From positions 1 to 64,000 of the forward strand of contig NZ_QAJK01000075.1 in NCBI RefSeq assembly GCF_003852515.1: a stretch of DNA of 64,000 nucleotides, given 5' to 3'. Below the pieces are notes generated by a model. The model made no database searches. It was not told the origin of the DNA and worked only from the letters and a program-made list of their open reading frames with translations. The translations under genes and the position numbers were made by a program. Positions 43,041 to 51,329 of the stretch are shown here, piece by piece (positions within the stretch are counted from its first letter, which is position 1; each line of letters opens with the position of its first letter). Origin of the DNA: Variovorax sp. KBW07 (GTDB lineage Bacteria > Pseudomonadota > Gammaproteobacteria > Burkholderiales > Burkholderiaceae_C).

Positions 43041-45578
43041 TCAATCGATCTCAGCCTCTTCGCCAACAGAGGCGGTCCTAGCGACTTCAGGCGCAGGGAT
43101 CATCGTCGCCCAAGGGGTCAGTCTTGGGCCCAAAAACCACCAGAAAGGTTGGGCGCGCACGGCATTAACCATGTATGCGACATCCAAGCTGCCATTTTTT
43201 AAACACGGTAGCTCTACGGTAGTTCGTCCAAGCTTCGCTCGAAAGCACTTGCGGTAGTAGGAAAATCGCCAGCGTTCGGAATTGATCTGCGCCTGTATGA
43301 AGATCAAGGCTTCCGGAGGAAGCGGAGTGTCCTCTACATTATTTGGCACAGCGACAGCGACATCGTCCTTTGCACCAAATTCATAAGGATGCAGCTTTGC
43401 AGTAAGAGGGCTACCGTTAAATGCGATGGTCATCGCGTGCGAATACTTGTTCGAGGCCTGCACGTCGAAGTTGCCGGCAATCCCATTATTCCCATCTGCA
43501 CACGAAGCTACCGGAACAGTCCCCTCGTCTAGCTCATTCAAATTGTGATACGTGCCGGCATAAAGATTAAAGAGGTCGCCGAGAGCGAACTCTCTAAACT
43601 TGGCGCGAGAGGTTGGAAATGTGAAAGAGGCAGTAGTTGAGGCAGTTGCACGGCTAATGATTGCCTTTTCGCCTATGCTGTCACTGCGAAGATCTAGAGC
43701 AACGAAAGCCGCAATATTGTCACGCACCTGCCGATCAAGGCGAAGCTTGAGCTCTGCATTCGATGGAATTGAACTATCTAAGTACGCCTCCGGCGACAGT
43801 TCAAGAATTGGATCTGAAAAGTCAATTGGCGCGACTTTAAGGCGTTCGGGTTCGCTCGGCACTGCCAAGCGTGGGTCAGAAATAAACGCACGAAGTTTTG
43901 GCTGCAGTATGTCTAAGTCGTTGGTGCCGGGAATCGGATAGCGCTTACCCTTCGATTTCCGGTAACCATCGTTGGTAACTCTGGCCCACATCACAGGCAC
44001 CTGTAAATCATGTGGGATGCCCTTTCGAAGGACAATCGCAACGCTCTGGACGGACACAGGATAAAACAATTCTTCCGGCAGGCTTACCACCGACACTACA
44101 GTATGGCTTGCCAGCAATGGTCGTCGCCAAGCACCTGCGCTGCCACCTTCTGAAACGACTGACATTGGGACGATCGCCAGTAATAAGCCTCCATCAGCCA
44201 TCGACTTGAGGGCAGCTTCCACGAATTTCCACTCATGCTCGTCAGACTTCTTCAACGCAAAAGGCGGATTCATGAATACGCGAGTAACCGGCTCGTCCCC
44301 CGACCTTACTGGCTCCTTTACATACCGCGCTGTGGCGTGTCCCTCGACCGTGTCGCGGGCTAAAAATTTGCTAAAGCTATTAGCTTCAACAATGTTGTTC
44401 TTCCCGTCTCCGCGAAAGATCATATTGACAATCGCGAGCGCGGCTATAGCGGACTCTTGCTCGATTCCGAACAGGCCAAAACGTTTGAATTTATCCAGTC
44501 TGGCGCCTTTGGTACGCTCACGCACATGGTCAAAGGCCGCCACCAGAAATCCGCCAGTCCCACATGCCGGATCAAAAACAATGTCATTCGCCGACACGCC
44601 AATTGTGTCAACAGCAAATCGAGTTACGTGCCTCGGAGTAAGTACAATCCCTATTTCCTTTGCGCCATTTCCGTATCGAAGGAATACTTCGTAGAACTTC
44701 CCCAACACATCCGTGCCCGAATTCATCGCGGATTTGATATTGAGATTTTGGAGCTGCTGAATCGTCCGAACAATTGCAGCCTTATATTTGACATGGCTGT
44801 CTGAATTGGTAGGTGACTCGATTCGCACGAAAGGGTGAAACTCACGCTTTCCGTGCCGCCGCAGTGCTGAGTCGGTGCGATTATTGATATCCCCAATAAG
44901 CACTGGCAGCTCAACGTCCAAATCAAGCGATGAAGTCTCTACAAGTGCCAGCAGCAACGCGGCCATCACTCGTGATCGATCATTCTTGTTAATCCCACCA
45001 TTATGCAGCGTCGCATTAATTTGCTCGGCTGTTTTGAGGAAAAGAGACTCGTTAACCTGATAGTCCGCGATGTTTGGGTTTCCACTCTCAAGCAGCGCAT
45101 CGACAGTGGCTGGATCAAGAAGGCCGGTGGCCTCAATGCCGTTGATGGTGACCGTTTCGAATTTTCCTTTAACGAGCAATTTAGATCGCACGTCATACCC
45201 TGCGCCGTCATTACCCGCGACGCCGCTAATCAGGACTGCCTTTATGCCTTTAGTTTTTTTATTGATCGCCTTCGCATAATCTTCTTCTGCCTCTCTCAAC
45301 GCTTTGGCAAGAAGGGGCTTGGTACTTTTGGCCTCAATCACCCAAACCTTGGTTTCGCTGAGCTTCACAATGTTCTCGGGGCGGAGCAAGTTCAGAGCCT
45401 CCTTCAACAGGGGATGCTCGAAGCATTGGTTCTGCGTCCACACTTGTCCCTCGCTGTAACGCGAGGGATTGCGAAGGCTCCACCCCAGTTCCTTTAGTGT
45501 TGCGCGGATGAAGTGATAAGCATCCACCTCGCTCTCGGCGGGCGCCGAGACAAGGGCCTTGTATTTTTTCGTTGCCAT
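43041..45578 (-). CDS. Single-chain restriction-modification enzyme (nuclease-N6 methylase-specificity fusion)
   Basis: An 845-aa protein. N-terminus: HsdR_N/PD-(D/E)xK-like domain, with LRPENIVKLSETKVWVIEAKS (residues 65-85; Glu 82 and Lys 84). Middle: type I HsdM-like methylase with TPRHV (314-318), motif I DPACGTGG (336-343) and catalytic NPPF (437-440). C-terminus from about 660: a type I HsdS-like target recognition domain starting FREFALGDLFNLYAGTYHNL. One chain would cut, methylate adenine and recognise DNA, like BcgI or type IIG enzymes. The PD residue position reads P-E rather than P-D. Codon use is AT-richer than the flanks. No separate hsdR/M/S genes are nearby. Confidence 0.85.
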   Translation of the reverse strand: MATKKYKALVSAPAESEVDAYHFIRATLKELGWSLRNPSRYSEGQVWTQNQCFEHPLLKEALNLLRPENIVKLSETKVWVIEAKSTKPLLAKALREAEEDYAKAINKKTKGIKAVLISGVAGNDGAGYDVRSKLLVKGKFETVTINGIEATGLLDPATVDALLESGNPNIADYQVNESLFLKTAEQINATLHNGGINKNDRSRVMAALLLALVETSSLDLDVELPVLIGDINNRTDSALRRHGKREFHPFVRIESPTNSDSHVKYKAAIVRTIQQLQNLNIKSAMNSGTDVLGKFYEVFLRYGNGAKEIGIVLTPRHVTRFAVDTIGVSANDIVFDPACGTGGFLVAAFDHVRERTKGARLDKFKRFGLFGIEQESAIAALAIVNMIFRGDGKNNIVEANSFSKFLARDTVEGHATARYVKEPVRSGDEPVTRVFMNPPFALKKSDEHEWKFVEAALKSMADGGLLLAIVPMSVVSEGGSAGAWRRPLLASHTVVSVVSLPEELFYPVSVQSVAIVLRKGIPHDLQVPVMWARVTNDGYRKSKGKRYPIPGTNDLDILQPKLRAFISDPRLAVPSEPERLKVAPIDFSDPILELSPEAYLDSSIPSNAELKLRLDRQVRDNIAAFVALDLRSDSIGEKAIISRATASTTASFTFPTSRAKFREFALGDLFNLYAGTYHNLNELDEGTVPVASCADGNNGIAGNFDVQASNKYSHAMTIAFNGSPLTAKLHPYEFGAKDDVAVAVPNNVEDTPLPPEALIFIQAQINSERWRFSYYRKCFRAKLGRTTVELPCLKNGSLDVAYMVNAVRAQPFWWFLGPRLTPWATMIPAPEVARTASVGEEAEID

Positions 45579-45610
45579 CTTTGTGAAATCTGTGAGCCGG
45601 TCGGGCGAAT

Positions 45611-45653
45611 CGTGCCCAAACCTTCCAATGTATCTTGTGATTTGGAAGGCACG
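45611..45653. promoter_or_regulatory. Hairpin in the leader of the restriction-modification gene
   Basis: CCTTCCAA (45621-45628) pairs with TTGGAAGG (45642-45649), extended after a small bulge by CGTG (45611-45614) and CACG (45650-45653). It lies 33-75 bp upstream of the start codon at 45578. Without a T-run it is more likely an operator or leader structure than a terminator. Confidence 0.4.
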
Positions 45654-45813
45654 ACAAAAAATCAGTCACCCTCGAACGTTGGTGGCTTCGGAGTCGTTCA
45701 TACGCTTTCCCGAATCCGGGGGAGTACAAGCTACGCCCATGCAGGAAGGTGGGGCTTAACGAGCCTGGTCCAAGCAGACGGTCACGGGAGCTGTATGCAC
45801 GAACAGCTTTTTT
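45654..45813 (+). ncRNA. Candidate small RNA ending in an intrinsic terminator
   Basis: No gene is found in 45579-45947. On the plus strand about 160 nt with several short stems (for example CCC-gaatcc-GGG, GGGCT-taacg-AGCCT) end in a terminator at 45789-45813. A terminator with no gene before it on that strand suggests a small RNA, transcribed away from the restriction-modification gene. No promoter could be assigned with confidence. Confidence 0.3.
45789..45813 (+). terminator. Intrinsic terminator, plus strand
   Basis: AGCTGT (45789-45794) and ACAGCT (45803-45808) form a 6-bp stem with an 8-nt loop, followed by TTTTTT. Confidence 0.6.
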
Positions 45814-45909
45814 CATGAAAAACGTCCGTAATGGCCTATTGCACGCACGATGAGCGTGTGCTACCGTCCACTTGAAGAGCTAGGCAATGCCTAAGCTGAT
45901 TTTTCGTGC

Positions 45910-45915
45910 TATAAT
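45910..45915 (+). promoter_or_regulatory. -10 element before the protease-like module
   Basis: A perfect TATAAT lies 33 bp upstream of the start codon at 45948; no good -35 hexamer at 16-18 bp is seen. TGC just precedes it (TGCTATAAT), an extended -10 arrangement, so it may act without a -35. Confidence 0.55.
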
Positions 45916-45947
45916 CTAAGGCTTTTTCCAAAAATGGAGTCCTCGAC

Positions 45948-46178
45948 ATGTCACTAGTGCTATCGCTCAAGATGGCCGGCGTACAAGGCCTGACTGAAGA
46001 CCTCCGCACCGTCGTGCGTCTCGCGAGTGAGCATGTTGGTCGAGCAGTGGAAATCCCGCCAGCACTCGCCGGCCGAATGGGCAACGAGCTGACTGCACAA
46101 GTCATCGACGATGTACTTGAAGCGCGTCGCGCAGAGCGCTCAGTGCCCGCCGACGTACTCGCACTACATTTGGGCTAA
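45948..46178 (+). CDS. Small helical protein of unknown function, first gene of a two-gene module
   Basis: A 76-aa protein (SLKMAGVQGLTEDLRTVVRLASEH, then VEIPPALAGRMGNELTAQVIDDVLEARRAERSVPADVLALHLG). Not recognised. It is predicted largely helical, without signal peptide or membrane segment. ATG at 45948 has GGAG 8 nt upstream and a TATAAT box before it. It ends 28 bp before the protease-like gene, so the two are likely co-transcribed; it could be an inhibitor, substrate or partner of that protein. Confidence 0.65.
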   Translation: MSLVLSLKMAGVQGLTEDLRTVVRLASEHVGRAVEIPPALAGRMGNELTAQVIDDVLEARRAERSVPADVLALHLG

Positions 46179-46206
46179 TAGGCGAGACATCTGTAACAAT
46201 GGGGCT

Positions 46207-47730
46207 ATGCCCCTCCGTTATCGCATTGTTTCGTTCAGTCCTGCTGATCTAGCCGCTCCTGAAGTTCTACTCGGTGACGCATCGGGCCTCATTGCCACTG
46301 CGCTCGCTAAGCCTGCTATTCAGCAATGGTCAGCTCTCCTACAACATCTCATTAACGCTGGCGCGCAGTCCCTGCTGATACAGCAAGGAGTCCGCGATCC
46401 TGATTTCATAGAAGAGCATGATGCCTTCTACTCGAAGCAACAGCGCGCAGTGCCTCGGGTTTGCGTTAGGGTTCATGCGTTTAGCTGCCCTGCGCCCATA
46501 GCGACCGCCGGCGCAGACCCGGCCCAAGTGGTACTCAACTACATTGACGCCGCGGCAGCGCAAGCCGACTGCTATCTTGGCTTCACCACTTTACGACCGC
46601 TGCGACATGCTCCCGTCGGAGCCACTATCGTCGTAGATACGCCTCAAGCACCGGCGATATGCAAAGATAATTTTCCAGTGCATATAGCCGGCGCATCCTT
46701 TGAGGTGCAAGGAACGCCATACCTTCAACAGGACAACGCGGTGGGTGCATGTGCCCAAGCGAGCATCTGGATGGCGCTAAGAACTTTGCGCCGAAGAGCA
46801 GGAAATTCCGCATACTCTCCTGCCGAACTTACGGTTGCTGCGACTAAATATACAGCGCTAAACAGAGTTTTCCCAGGCCGACAAGGCTTAACTGTCGCCC
46901 AAATGCTTGAGGCCATCCGGTCCACAAGTCATGATCCTTTGGTTATTTCTATTTCTGCCCCACCGGCCCCGGCAGATCCAGCAGTAGTCATCGAAAAAGC
47001 GCAGCCATACATCGAGTCTGGTTTGCCGGTTGTGACTTTACTGATGAACCCTAATACTGGCGGACACGTCGTCGTCGGGATTGGCTTAACGCCCGCGCCG
47101 CATCAAGGCACGAATCCGACCGGACTAATCATCCATAACGATAATCAAGGGCCATACCTGCACTTGCCCAGGACTGCAGCGGCGGGCACGACCGATTACG
47201 CGCTCGATCAAACTGTGTGCTTGATGGTGCCGCTTCCGGACGGTGTTTTTATGTCAGCTGCCGAGGCTTTACCGCAAGCCATTGTGGCATTGGATTTTTG
47301 GCTTCCCGCATTTGTCGCAGCCCCACTCCAAGGCAACATTCAACTTCCGCCACTAGTCACTCGTACTTATCTCTGTACTCGGCACGCATTTCGGGAATGG
47401 GCTAAAGGATGCGCTGAGCTCGACGATGGGGCACGGGTGATATACCGGACAGCAGAGTTGCCGAAATTCGTGTGGGTTGTGGAGGTCCATGATGCCAATG
47501 AATATCGGCCCGGCGAACCAAACCACATGTCGCGACTAGGAGAGGTAGTGCTTGATGCCGCAGCGGATGCATTGCACGGAGATGCCTTGGTCTTTTTTCG
47601 CTTAACCCAGAGCATGCTCCCCGTACCGACTACGTCACCTGGCCTTTTAGGCATTGACGATGGATCTGTCGTTGCCTTGGCGAAAGGCGATCGGATGGCA
47701 GGGTTGGCCGAGCCTTGGAAGCAGGTTTAG
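46207..47730 (+). CDS. Protein with papain/C39-like cysteine peptidase signature
   Basis: A 507-aa soluble protein that I cannot place in a named family. Its centre has the order expected of a papain-like fold: Gln 174/175 and Cys 182 in LQQDNAVGACAQASIWMA (start of the active-site helix), His 287 in NPNTGGHVVVGIG, and a polar residue shortly after in HNDNQGP (311-315). The N-terminal 160 residues and the C-terminal 150 (RTYLCTRHAFREWAKGCAEL...) are of unknown fold. GC and codon use are below the chromosome average. A catalytic role is inference from these residues only. ATG at 46207; no strong ribosome site. Confidence 0.6.
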   Translation: MPLRYRIVSFSPADLAAPEVLLGDASGLIATALAKPAIQQWSALLQHLINAGAQSLLIQQGVRDPDFIEEHDAFYSKQQRAVPRVCVRVHAFSCPAPIATAGADPAQVVLNYIDAAAAQADCYLGFTTLRPLRHAPVGATIVVDTPQAPAICKDNFPVHIAGASFEVQGTPYLQQDNAVGACAQASIWMALRTLRRRAGNSAYSPAELTVAATKYTALNRVFPGRQGLTVAQMLEAIRSTSHDPLVISISAPPAPADPAVVIEKAQPYIESGLPVVTLLMNPNTGGHVVVGIGLTPAPHQGTNPTGLIIHNDNQGPYLHLPRTAAAGTTDYALDQTVCLMVPLPDGVFMSAAEALPQAIVALDFWLPAFVAAPLQGNIQLPPLVTRTYLCTRHAFREWAKGCAELDDGARVIYRTAELPKFVWVVEVHDANEYRPGEPNHMSRLGEVVLDAAADALHGDALVFFRLTQSMLPVPTTSPGLLGIDDGSVVALAKGDRMAGLAEPWKQV

Positions 47731-47983
47731 CAATACAGATGGGCATCAAGAAGTCGAGGGCCACAGGACCCACTGGCCGGTGAAAATTGCATCGGCCGAC
47801 ACTGTACCTAGCGGCGAAAAAATGAAATAGATTTGTGCAGGAGGACTCCTCCTCCAAATCATTGCAGGGAGCCCCCTCTACCCCCTCGCCGCCCTAGCCA
47901 TCACGGAATTCCGCCGACCTTCCCTTTCCAACTTTCGGCTGCGGTTGGACGCGCTCGCAGCAAGAAAGCCCGGGCCAAAATTG

Positions 47984-48451
47984 TTAGGTCGTGGCAGCAT
48001 CGACGCGATTGAGCCCCCAGTTACCCTCGTATTTCGCAAGCGGCGCACGATTGAGCTTCGCAAAAGAAACATCGCGGTTATGCGGGTCCTTGCGACTGGC
48101 CGTGGGCGCATTGCCGAACTCTCGCGCAACGTCAAAGGGCATCACCCATGCGCGGACGCCGCCTTTCATAGGCAAGAACAGGAAGACCAGCCAATCACAT
48201 TCAAGCCGCTCGTCAAAGATGAACCAGCTGCCAGCCTTCCACTTCGCGCCCTCTTTCCTGGTCTTGACACTCACACGAACAAGTCCGAAGCCAGACTCCA
48301 CTGCAAGGTCATAGCCCGCCCAACCGTCCGGCATCTTCGACGCCGGCTTTCCCGCAAAGGTGAACTGGCTCAATGCGTAATGCTCCCCGGCATCTCCAAG
48401 CATTTTCGAAGTTACAGCGGGCGATATCTCTTGTTCCAAGCTGACTCGCAA
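47984..48451 (-). CDS. PD-(D/E)xK-like nuclease-fold protein
   Basis: A 155-aa protein with the small PD-(D/E)xK layout: Glu in LGDAGEHYALSQF, Asp in GWAGYDLAVE, and VSVKTRKEG (x-V-K) after a strand, resembling the group I intron endonuclease-like family. Catalytic order E-D-K fits. Start is a TTG at 48451 with GAGG 7 nt upstream; an ATG at 48403 is an alternative. Oriented opposite to the module on its left and divergent from the resolvase. The 253 bp on its left (47731-47983) contain only a palindromic AGGAGGACTCCTCCT. Confidence 0.65.
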   Translation of the reverse strand: MRVSLEQEISPAVTSKMLGDAGEHYALSQFTFAGKPASKMPDGWAGYDLAVESGFGLVRVSVKTRKEGAKWKAGSWFIFDERLECDWLVFLFLPMKGGVRAWVMPFDVAREFGNAPTASRKDPHNRDVSFAKLNRAPLAKYEGNWGLNRVDAATT

Positions 48452-48533
48452 TTGGGCGCCTCGTGAAAAACTCGGCTTCCTCCAGATGGTAGACGGTCGG
48501 TCTCATTTTTCTGACGGTGGAGTCCAAAAACGA

Positions 48534-48610
48534 CCGTATACGGACAGCCCCTTCAGGCATGTCCAAAATCTAGCTTGACATACTTACGGACACCTCAGAT
48601 GATTCGGACA
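48534..48610. promoter_or_regulatory. Resolvase promoter and res-like repeats
   Basis: TACGGACA occurs at 48539-48546 and 48585-48592 and TTCGGACA at 48603-48610; CCGTATACGG (48534-48543) is a palindrome overlapping the first. A TTGACA at 48575-48580 with GATGAT 17 bp later fits a promoter for the resolvase, overlapping these repeats. This is the arrangement of a Tn3-type res site with autoregulation, but the subsites are not canonical. Confidence 0.4.
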
Positions 48611-48635
48611 CCCTTAACGAACATCACACCCCGTC

Positions 48636-49223
48636 ATGTCCCGTGTTTTCGCTTACTGCCGCGTCTCCACTGCCGATCAAACCACTGACAACCAAGTAAA
48701 GGAGATCGGGGCGGCCGGCTTCAACGTTATCGCCTCACGAACTATTGCGGAAACGGTGTCGGGGAGCGTAGCAGCGGCTGAGCGGGCGGGCTTCTGTCAA
48801 TTGCTCAACAAACTGGAGGATGGCGACGTACTGGTGGTCACGAAGTTGGATCGCCTAGGGCGGAATGCGATGGATGTGCGGGCGACAGTGGAGGGGCTGT
48901 CCGGGATGGGCGTTCGCGTGCACTGCTTGGCGCTGGGCGGCGTGGACCTGACCAGCCCGGCAGGCAAAATGACTATGGGTGTCATAGCAGCCGTTGCAGA
49001 GTTCGAACGTGATCTGCTCGTAGAGCGAACGCAGGCCGGGCTTGCACGCGCTAAAGCCGAAGGAAAGGCCCTGGGCCGTCCGTTTTCGTTATCGGAGCTT
49101 CAGAGCCAAGAAGTGCGCCAGCGGGTCAAGGCCGGCGACTCCGTCGCAGCACTCGCCCGGGAATTCGGAACCAGTAGGCAAACCATCATGCGAATAAGGG
49201 ATGCGGTAGGCCCAACTGCCTAG
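48636..49223 (+). CDS. Serine recombinase (resolvase/invertase family)
   Basis: A 195-aa small serine recombinase. Nucleophile Ser 11 in [10 protein letters not shown], conserved [11 protein letters not shown] (Arg/Asp), and [40 protein letters not shown] leading to a C-terminal helix-turn-helix ([22 protein letters not shown]). It would resolve cointegrates or multimers or invert DNA. No transposase accompanies it. ATG 48636. Confidence 0.93.
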   Translation: MSRVFAYCRVSTADQTTDNQVKEIGAAGFNVIASRTIAETVSGSVAAAERAGFCQLLNKLEDGDVLVVTKLDRLGRNAMDVRATVEGLSGMGVRVHCLALGGVDLTSPAGKMTMGVIAAVAEFERDLLVERTQAGLARAKAEGKALGRPFSLSELQSQEVRQRVKAGDSVAALAREFGTSRQTIMRIRDAVGPTA

Positions 49224-49399
49224 AGGGTGAAGGCGTTGCGAAATGAGCAGGCACCAAGGCCTCAGATTGAGCGATAGAGGCGCGCAGCACTTACTCGCCC
49301 CGGGGATGCACCCACCTCTCCAGATCATGCGCCAAACGGGCGAAAAAGGGCCTTCCCGTGACTGTTTGTCCTCGGTTTTCAAGATCTGTGCGAAATCGA

Positions 49400-49783
49400 T
49401 CAAGCAGAGGGGGCCTGGATCGCAGCGGCGGCGCGTTGGCTGATGCTGACGCCGAACTCGTCCCGCATCCAGTCCTCCATGGTGACCGCTAGACCCTCGG
49501 CTGCGAGCGCATCAAGTAACGAAAGTCTCGCCTCAAGCGCTGGGGTCCGACGATTGCGGTTGGCTTGTCTTACACCTCTGAGCAGGACTCGTGTGACTTC
49601 ATTCTTGTCCTGCCGTGCGAGCCTGCCGATCCAGCGTGCCGCCCTGAGTTGGCCGTGCATGGGTAAGCACCGGAAGCCGGACCGACGCAGCGTTGCACTG
49701 TCTGGCATCGCAGTGAGGCCTTCGAAAATCGAAGCAAGACGCCCAAGAGCCACAGTCAGGGCCACTCGGTCCAGCAGTTTCAT
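49400..49783 (-). CDS. Hypothetical protein in island
   Basis: A 127-aa basic, helical protein (LRAARWIGRLARQDKNEVTRVLLRGVRQANRNRRTPALEARLSLLDALAAEG). No family recognised. It is divergent from the XRE regulator with a palindromic operator between, so it may be the regulated partner. Its start is ATG 49783. The 176 bp to its left show nothing coding. Confidence 0.55.
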   Translation of the reverse strand: MKLLDRVALTVALGRLASIFEGLTAMPDSATLRRSGFRCLPMHGQLRAARWIGRLARQDKNEVTRVLLRGVRQANRNRRTPALEARLSLLDALAAEGLAVTMEDWMRDEFGVSISQRAAAAIQAPSA

Positions 49784-49838
49784 TCAACCTCTCCAGATGG
49801 CGCGCCGCAATCCTGCGCTGAGACAGTTTGCCACAAAT

Positions 49839-49867
49839 CAGACTCATAGTCTGTGTACTCATAGTCT
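49839..49867. promoter_or_regulatory. Repeated palindromic operator candidate
   Basis: CAGACTCATAGTCTG at 49839-49853 is a perfect palindrome around CAT; ACTCATAGTCT recurs at 49857-49867, 15 bp after its first copy. The pair lies between the divergent gene at 49400-49783 and the XRE regulator, whose protein probably binds it. Confidence 0.6.
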
Positions 49868-49888
49868 AAGCGTGGCAAGACTCCATGC

Positions 49889-50143
49889 GTGCATCGGACC
49901 TTCGCCAAACCGCCATCCAAAGAGAAAGCGCAAGTCGCGTTTGGCGCAGCAATGCGAGCTTTGCGGGAGGCGCGCCAGTTCACGCAGGAAGGCTTGGCCG
50001 AGCGAGCGGAACTGCATACGACTTACATCAGCTCGGTCGAACGCGGCGAGCGAAACGTCTCGCTCAACAACATCACGCGCATCGCCTACGCTCTTGAAGT
50101 TTTGCCGTCCGAACTGATGCGCTGCGTTGATCCCGTCAGATAA
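49889..50143 (+). CDS. XRE-family HTH regulator
   Basis: An 84-aa protein, almost all a helix-turn-helix: ALREARQFTQEGLAERAELHTTYISSVERGERNVSLNNITRIAYALEV. This is a typical phage-repressor-like or controller (C-protein) domain. The start is a GTG at 49889; exact start is uncertain because no ribosome site is obvious. Could control the neighbouring orphan genes or the restriction enzyme. Confidence 0.8.
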   Translation: MHRTFAKPPSKEKAQVAFGAAMRALREARQFTQEGLAERAELHTTYISSVERGERNVSLNNITRIAYALEVLPSELMRCVDPVR

Positions 50144-50182
50144 GCCCCGACGTCCTGGGCTTGCGAGGACCAACTGCGATCA

Positions 50183-51139
50183 ATGCATGAGGTGCAGGCA
50201 TCACCCCAGGAGCGGGGTCCGCAAGCTTGGTGTCTTAGCAATGGACGCAGCCTGAAGCCTTTTCCTTGGGAGAGATGCTCGCGGATTGGGTCGGTAGACC
50301 TGAAAGAGGAGAGCAGCAATGTCGTTCCTCGCAACTACGGGGATGCGCATGCTCCGTGTTCGGACAAAGACAAAAAAGTAAAAATTCCCCTTCCCTATCT
50401 AAAGGGAATGAGAGGGAAATGGTATGGAGTGCTCATCTTGAATCATCGCAACAAGCAGCCGGAGCCTTCCGAGCAGACGAACCTCGAAAATATTGTGTCG
50501 CTCGCTTGGGGCGAAGACATCGAGGAGCATTCCGCTGCGCCGCCTCCCCCCTCTCAGGTAGAGCGAAAAGCGACAAGAACCAAGGTCATCTCACGAGCGC
50601 GTGAGCTACGAAATGAGCTGCAGAGAGTTGCAGATGCGGCGATCAAAGAGGTCGTCACCGCAAACCCCGTCAAATTCGCCGGGCTGAAGGCTGCGACAAC
50701 GACCGTGGTGCTGCCGGAATCCAGCGGCGCGACTCGCATGGCCAACCGGGCAATCGTTCAGCGAATCCTTTCTCCAGAAGGGGCAGCCTCAACCCAGACA
50801 GCAATACGGCAGCACGTTGAGAAGTATTTTGGTGTGGGCGCACCCAAGGACTGGACAAAGCCCACGCCAGCGTGGTTACTGCCAAGAATTCGAGAAGCGG
50901 TACGGAATGCCCCCGCGCCGTTCAACGAAATTGAAGTGAAACGGGGCATCACACTAAGAAAGCTGCATCGCGAGGCTGTGCAGCTTTATCGAAGCCGCCA
51001 GGGCGATGGCCTATCGATCAAAGCGACCATCACCCTAACGGCAGACACTGTTCTCATTAACAAAAGGGCGTGGAAGATCAATCCGACAACCCAAAGGATC
51101 ATCGTCACCATCAAACAACTGCGCGATCTCGGCGCTTGA
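50183..51139 (+). CDS. Hypothetical protein in island
   Basis: An open frame of 318 codons. The part from about codon 76 onward (MRGKWYGVLILNHRNKQPEPSE..., SRARELRNELQRVADAAIKEVV, ..., TPAWLLPRIREAVRNAPAPFNEIEVKRGITLRKLHREAVQLYR) looks like a real mixed-charge protein; the first 75 codons look like chance translation, so ATG 50408 may be the real start. No family recognised. Located directly downstream of the XRE gene; 190 bp of empty sequence (51140-51329) separate it from the convergent integrase. Confidence 0.5.
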   Translation: MHEVQASPQERGPQAWCLSNGRSLKPFPWERCSRIGSVDLKEESSNVVPRNYGDAHAPCSDKDKKVKIPLPYLKGMRGKWYGVLILNHRNKQPEPSEQTNLENIVSLAWGEDIEEHSAAPPPPSQVERKATRTKVISRARELRNELQRVADAAIKEVVTANPVKFAGLKAATTTVVLPESSGATRMANRAIVQRILSPEGAASTQTAIRQHVEKYFGVGAPKDWTKPTPAWLLPRIREAVRNAPAPFNEIEVKRGITLRKLHREAVQLYRSRQGDGLSIKATITLTADTVLINKRAWKINPTTQRIIVTIKQLRDLGA

Positions 51140-51329
51140 GACAGTCAGGTCATTTGCTCCATATCCAGTCTGCGTCCGCAGGAAAAGGCCGACATTGGAC
51201 CTCCCCCTAAAACGGGACCACCTATAAGAGAGAAAGCACGTTCACTCGTACGCGCCCGCCGACTTACACCCTTTGCTCGCCGCTCGCGCAGTCAATGCGC
51301 GCCGTGCCACTCCGGCCAGAGCCTTGAAG

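Noticed and set aside
45786-45813. Group II intron domain V-like hairpin
   Set aside because: GGGAGCTGTATG resembles the start of domain V, but the second strand, AAAG bulge and reverse transcriptase are missing; an ordinary terminator explains it.
45948-46178. The 76-aa protein as a ubiquitin-like modifier
   Set aside because: The length matches ubiquitin, but the sequence looks helical, lacks a C-terminal GG, and no E1/E2-like genes are present.
49780-49983. 67-codon minus-strand frame overlapping the XRE operator
   Set aside because: It runs through the palindromic operator and into the divergent regulator gene, and has no start with a ribosome site.
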